From Nostoc sp. HK-01 (GTDB lineage: Bacteria > Cyanobacteriota > Cyanobacteriia > Cyanobacteriales > Nostocaceae): 64,000 nt of DNA. This document shows, one piece after another, positions 63,889 to 64,000 of the stretch. Numbering within the stretch: the stretch's first letter is position 1; each line of letters starts with the position of its first letter. The DNA lies in contig AP018318.1 of NCBI GenBank assembly GCA_003990705.1, forward strand, positions 6,242,001-6,306,000. The letters run 5' to 3'. The translations under genes and the position numbers were made by a program. The notes under the pieces were generated by a model. The model did no database searches. It was given only the letters and a program-made list of their open reading frames with translations, and had not been told where the DNA came from.

Positions 63889-64000
63889 TTAAAGCTCTTG
63901 GGCAAGTTGGGCTTTTGCCTGTTGCCAGAGCATCTCCAACTCATCCAAACTGTATTCAGAAAGGGGGCGGTCAACCACTGCCTCCATTTTTTGTAACCGT
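63889..64000 (-). CDS. mazG: MazG nucleoside triphosphate pyrophosphohydrolase, C-terminal end (partial)
   Basis: The last 36 codons of a gene entering from the right edge: RLQKMEAVVDRPLSEYSLDE LEMLWQQAKAQLAQEL then TAA. RLQKME and the LEELxxLWxxAK-like ending match the C-terminus of MazG, which hydrolyses NTPs to NMPs and pyrophosphate. Only the tail is seen, so the call is moderate. Confidence 0.75.
   Translation of the reverse strand, partial: RLQKMEAVVDRPLSEYSLDELEMLWQQAKAQLAQEL

Overview
The window is chromosomal DNA of a filamentous, very probably heterocyst-forming cyanobacterium (Nostoc/Anabaena/Calothrix type). The evidence is a high density of HIP1 octamers (GCGATCGC), a DnaE C-half gene starting with a split-intein fragment, Mg-chelatase ChlH, the cyanobacterial division protein Ftn2, a split orange-carotenoid-protein pair (HCP plus CTDH), a hopanoid cyclase, and many short palindromic and tandem repeats of the kind common in Nostocales. 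Species cannot be fixed from the sequence alone.

Layout. 1-8.2 kb: start of gatA (cut by the window edge), dnaE C-half with its Int-C, an unknown nuclease-like protein, a MacB-type ATPase, then a photoprotection block with a helical carotenoid protein and a C-terminal-domain homologue flanking an acidic protein, a HAD phosphatase and queG. 8.2-10.2 kb: decayed accessory DNA (DUF433 antitoxin with a truncated toxin, a PIN/zinc-ribbon protein, a FadL-type porin remnant). 10.2-30.7 kb: mostly housekeeping genes: RNase II-type exonuclease, rpsR-rpmG, RDD protein, moeA, an EIIA-HPr-EI (DhaM-type) fusion, class II aldolase, tRNA-Lys, pdhA, ftn2, clpS and ubiD, with small accessory genes between them. 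30.8-41 kb: a TauD-like oxygenase, SH3b and LysM/M23 wall proteins, an isochorismatase-fold hydrolase, an ethylene-receptor-like histidine kinase, and divergent shc/hpnB hopanoid genes, followed by a CDF metal transporter. 41-50 kb: repeat-rich accessory DNA: a DUF3011 protein with 12-residue repeats, a PLP enzyme/amidohydrolase pair, a 21-bp tandem repeat, a TPR-CHAT protease-like gene and a tandem Uma2 duplication. 49.7-64 kb: dapB, cobH, a Psb32-like TPM protein, a small toxin-antitoxin patch, a GHKL ATPase with a candidate C-terminal nuclease motif, chlH, a frameshifted Rpn-family gene, an aldehyde dehydrogenase and the 3' end of mazG.

Functional links. HCP and CTDH together can rebuild an OCP-like carotenoid module. 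shc and hpnB serve hopanoid lipids. chlH, cobH and ubiD serve tetrapyrrole and quinone synthesis. The most interesting accessory items are the GHKL-ATPase gene beside toxin-antitoxin genes and repeats, the TPR-CHAT gene with near-identical repeat units, and the ethylene-binding histidine kinase. No complete known defence system, CRISPR array or transposase was found. The GHKL gene is the best candidate for an undescribed system, but it stands alone and its role is inferred.
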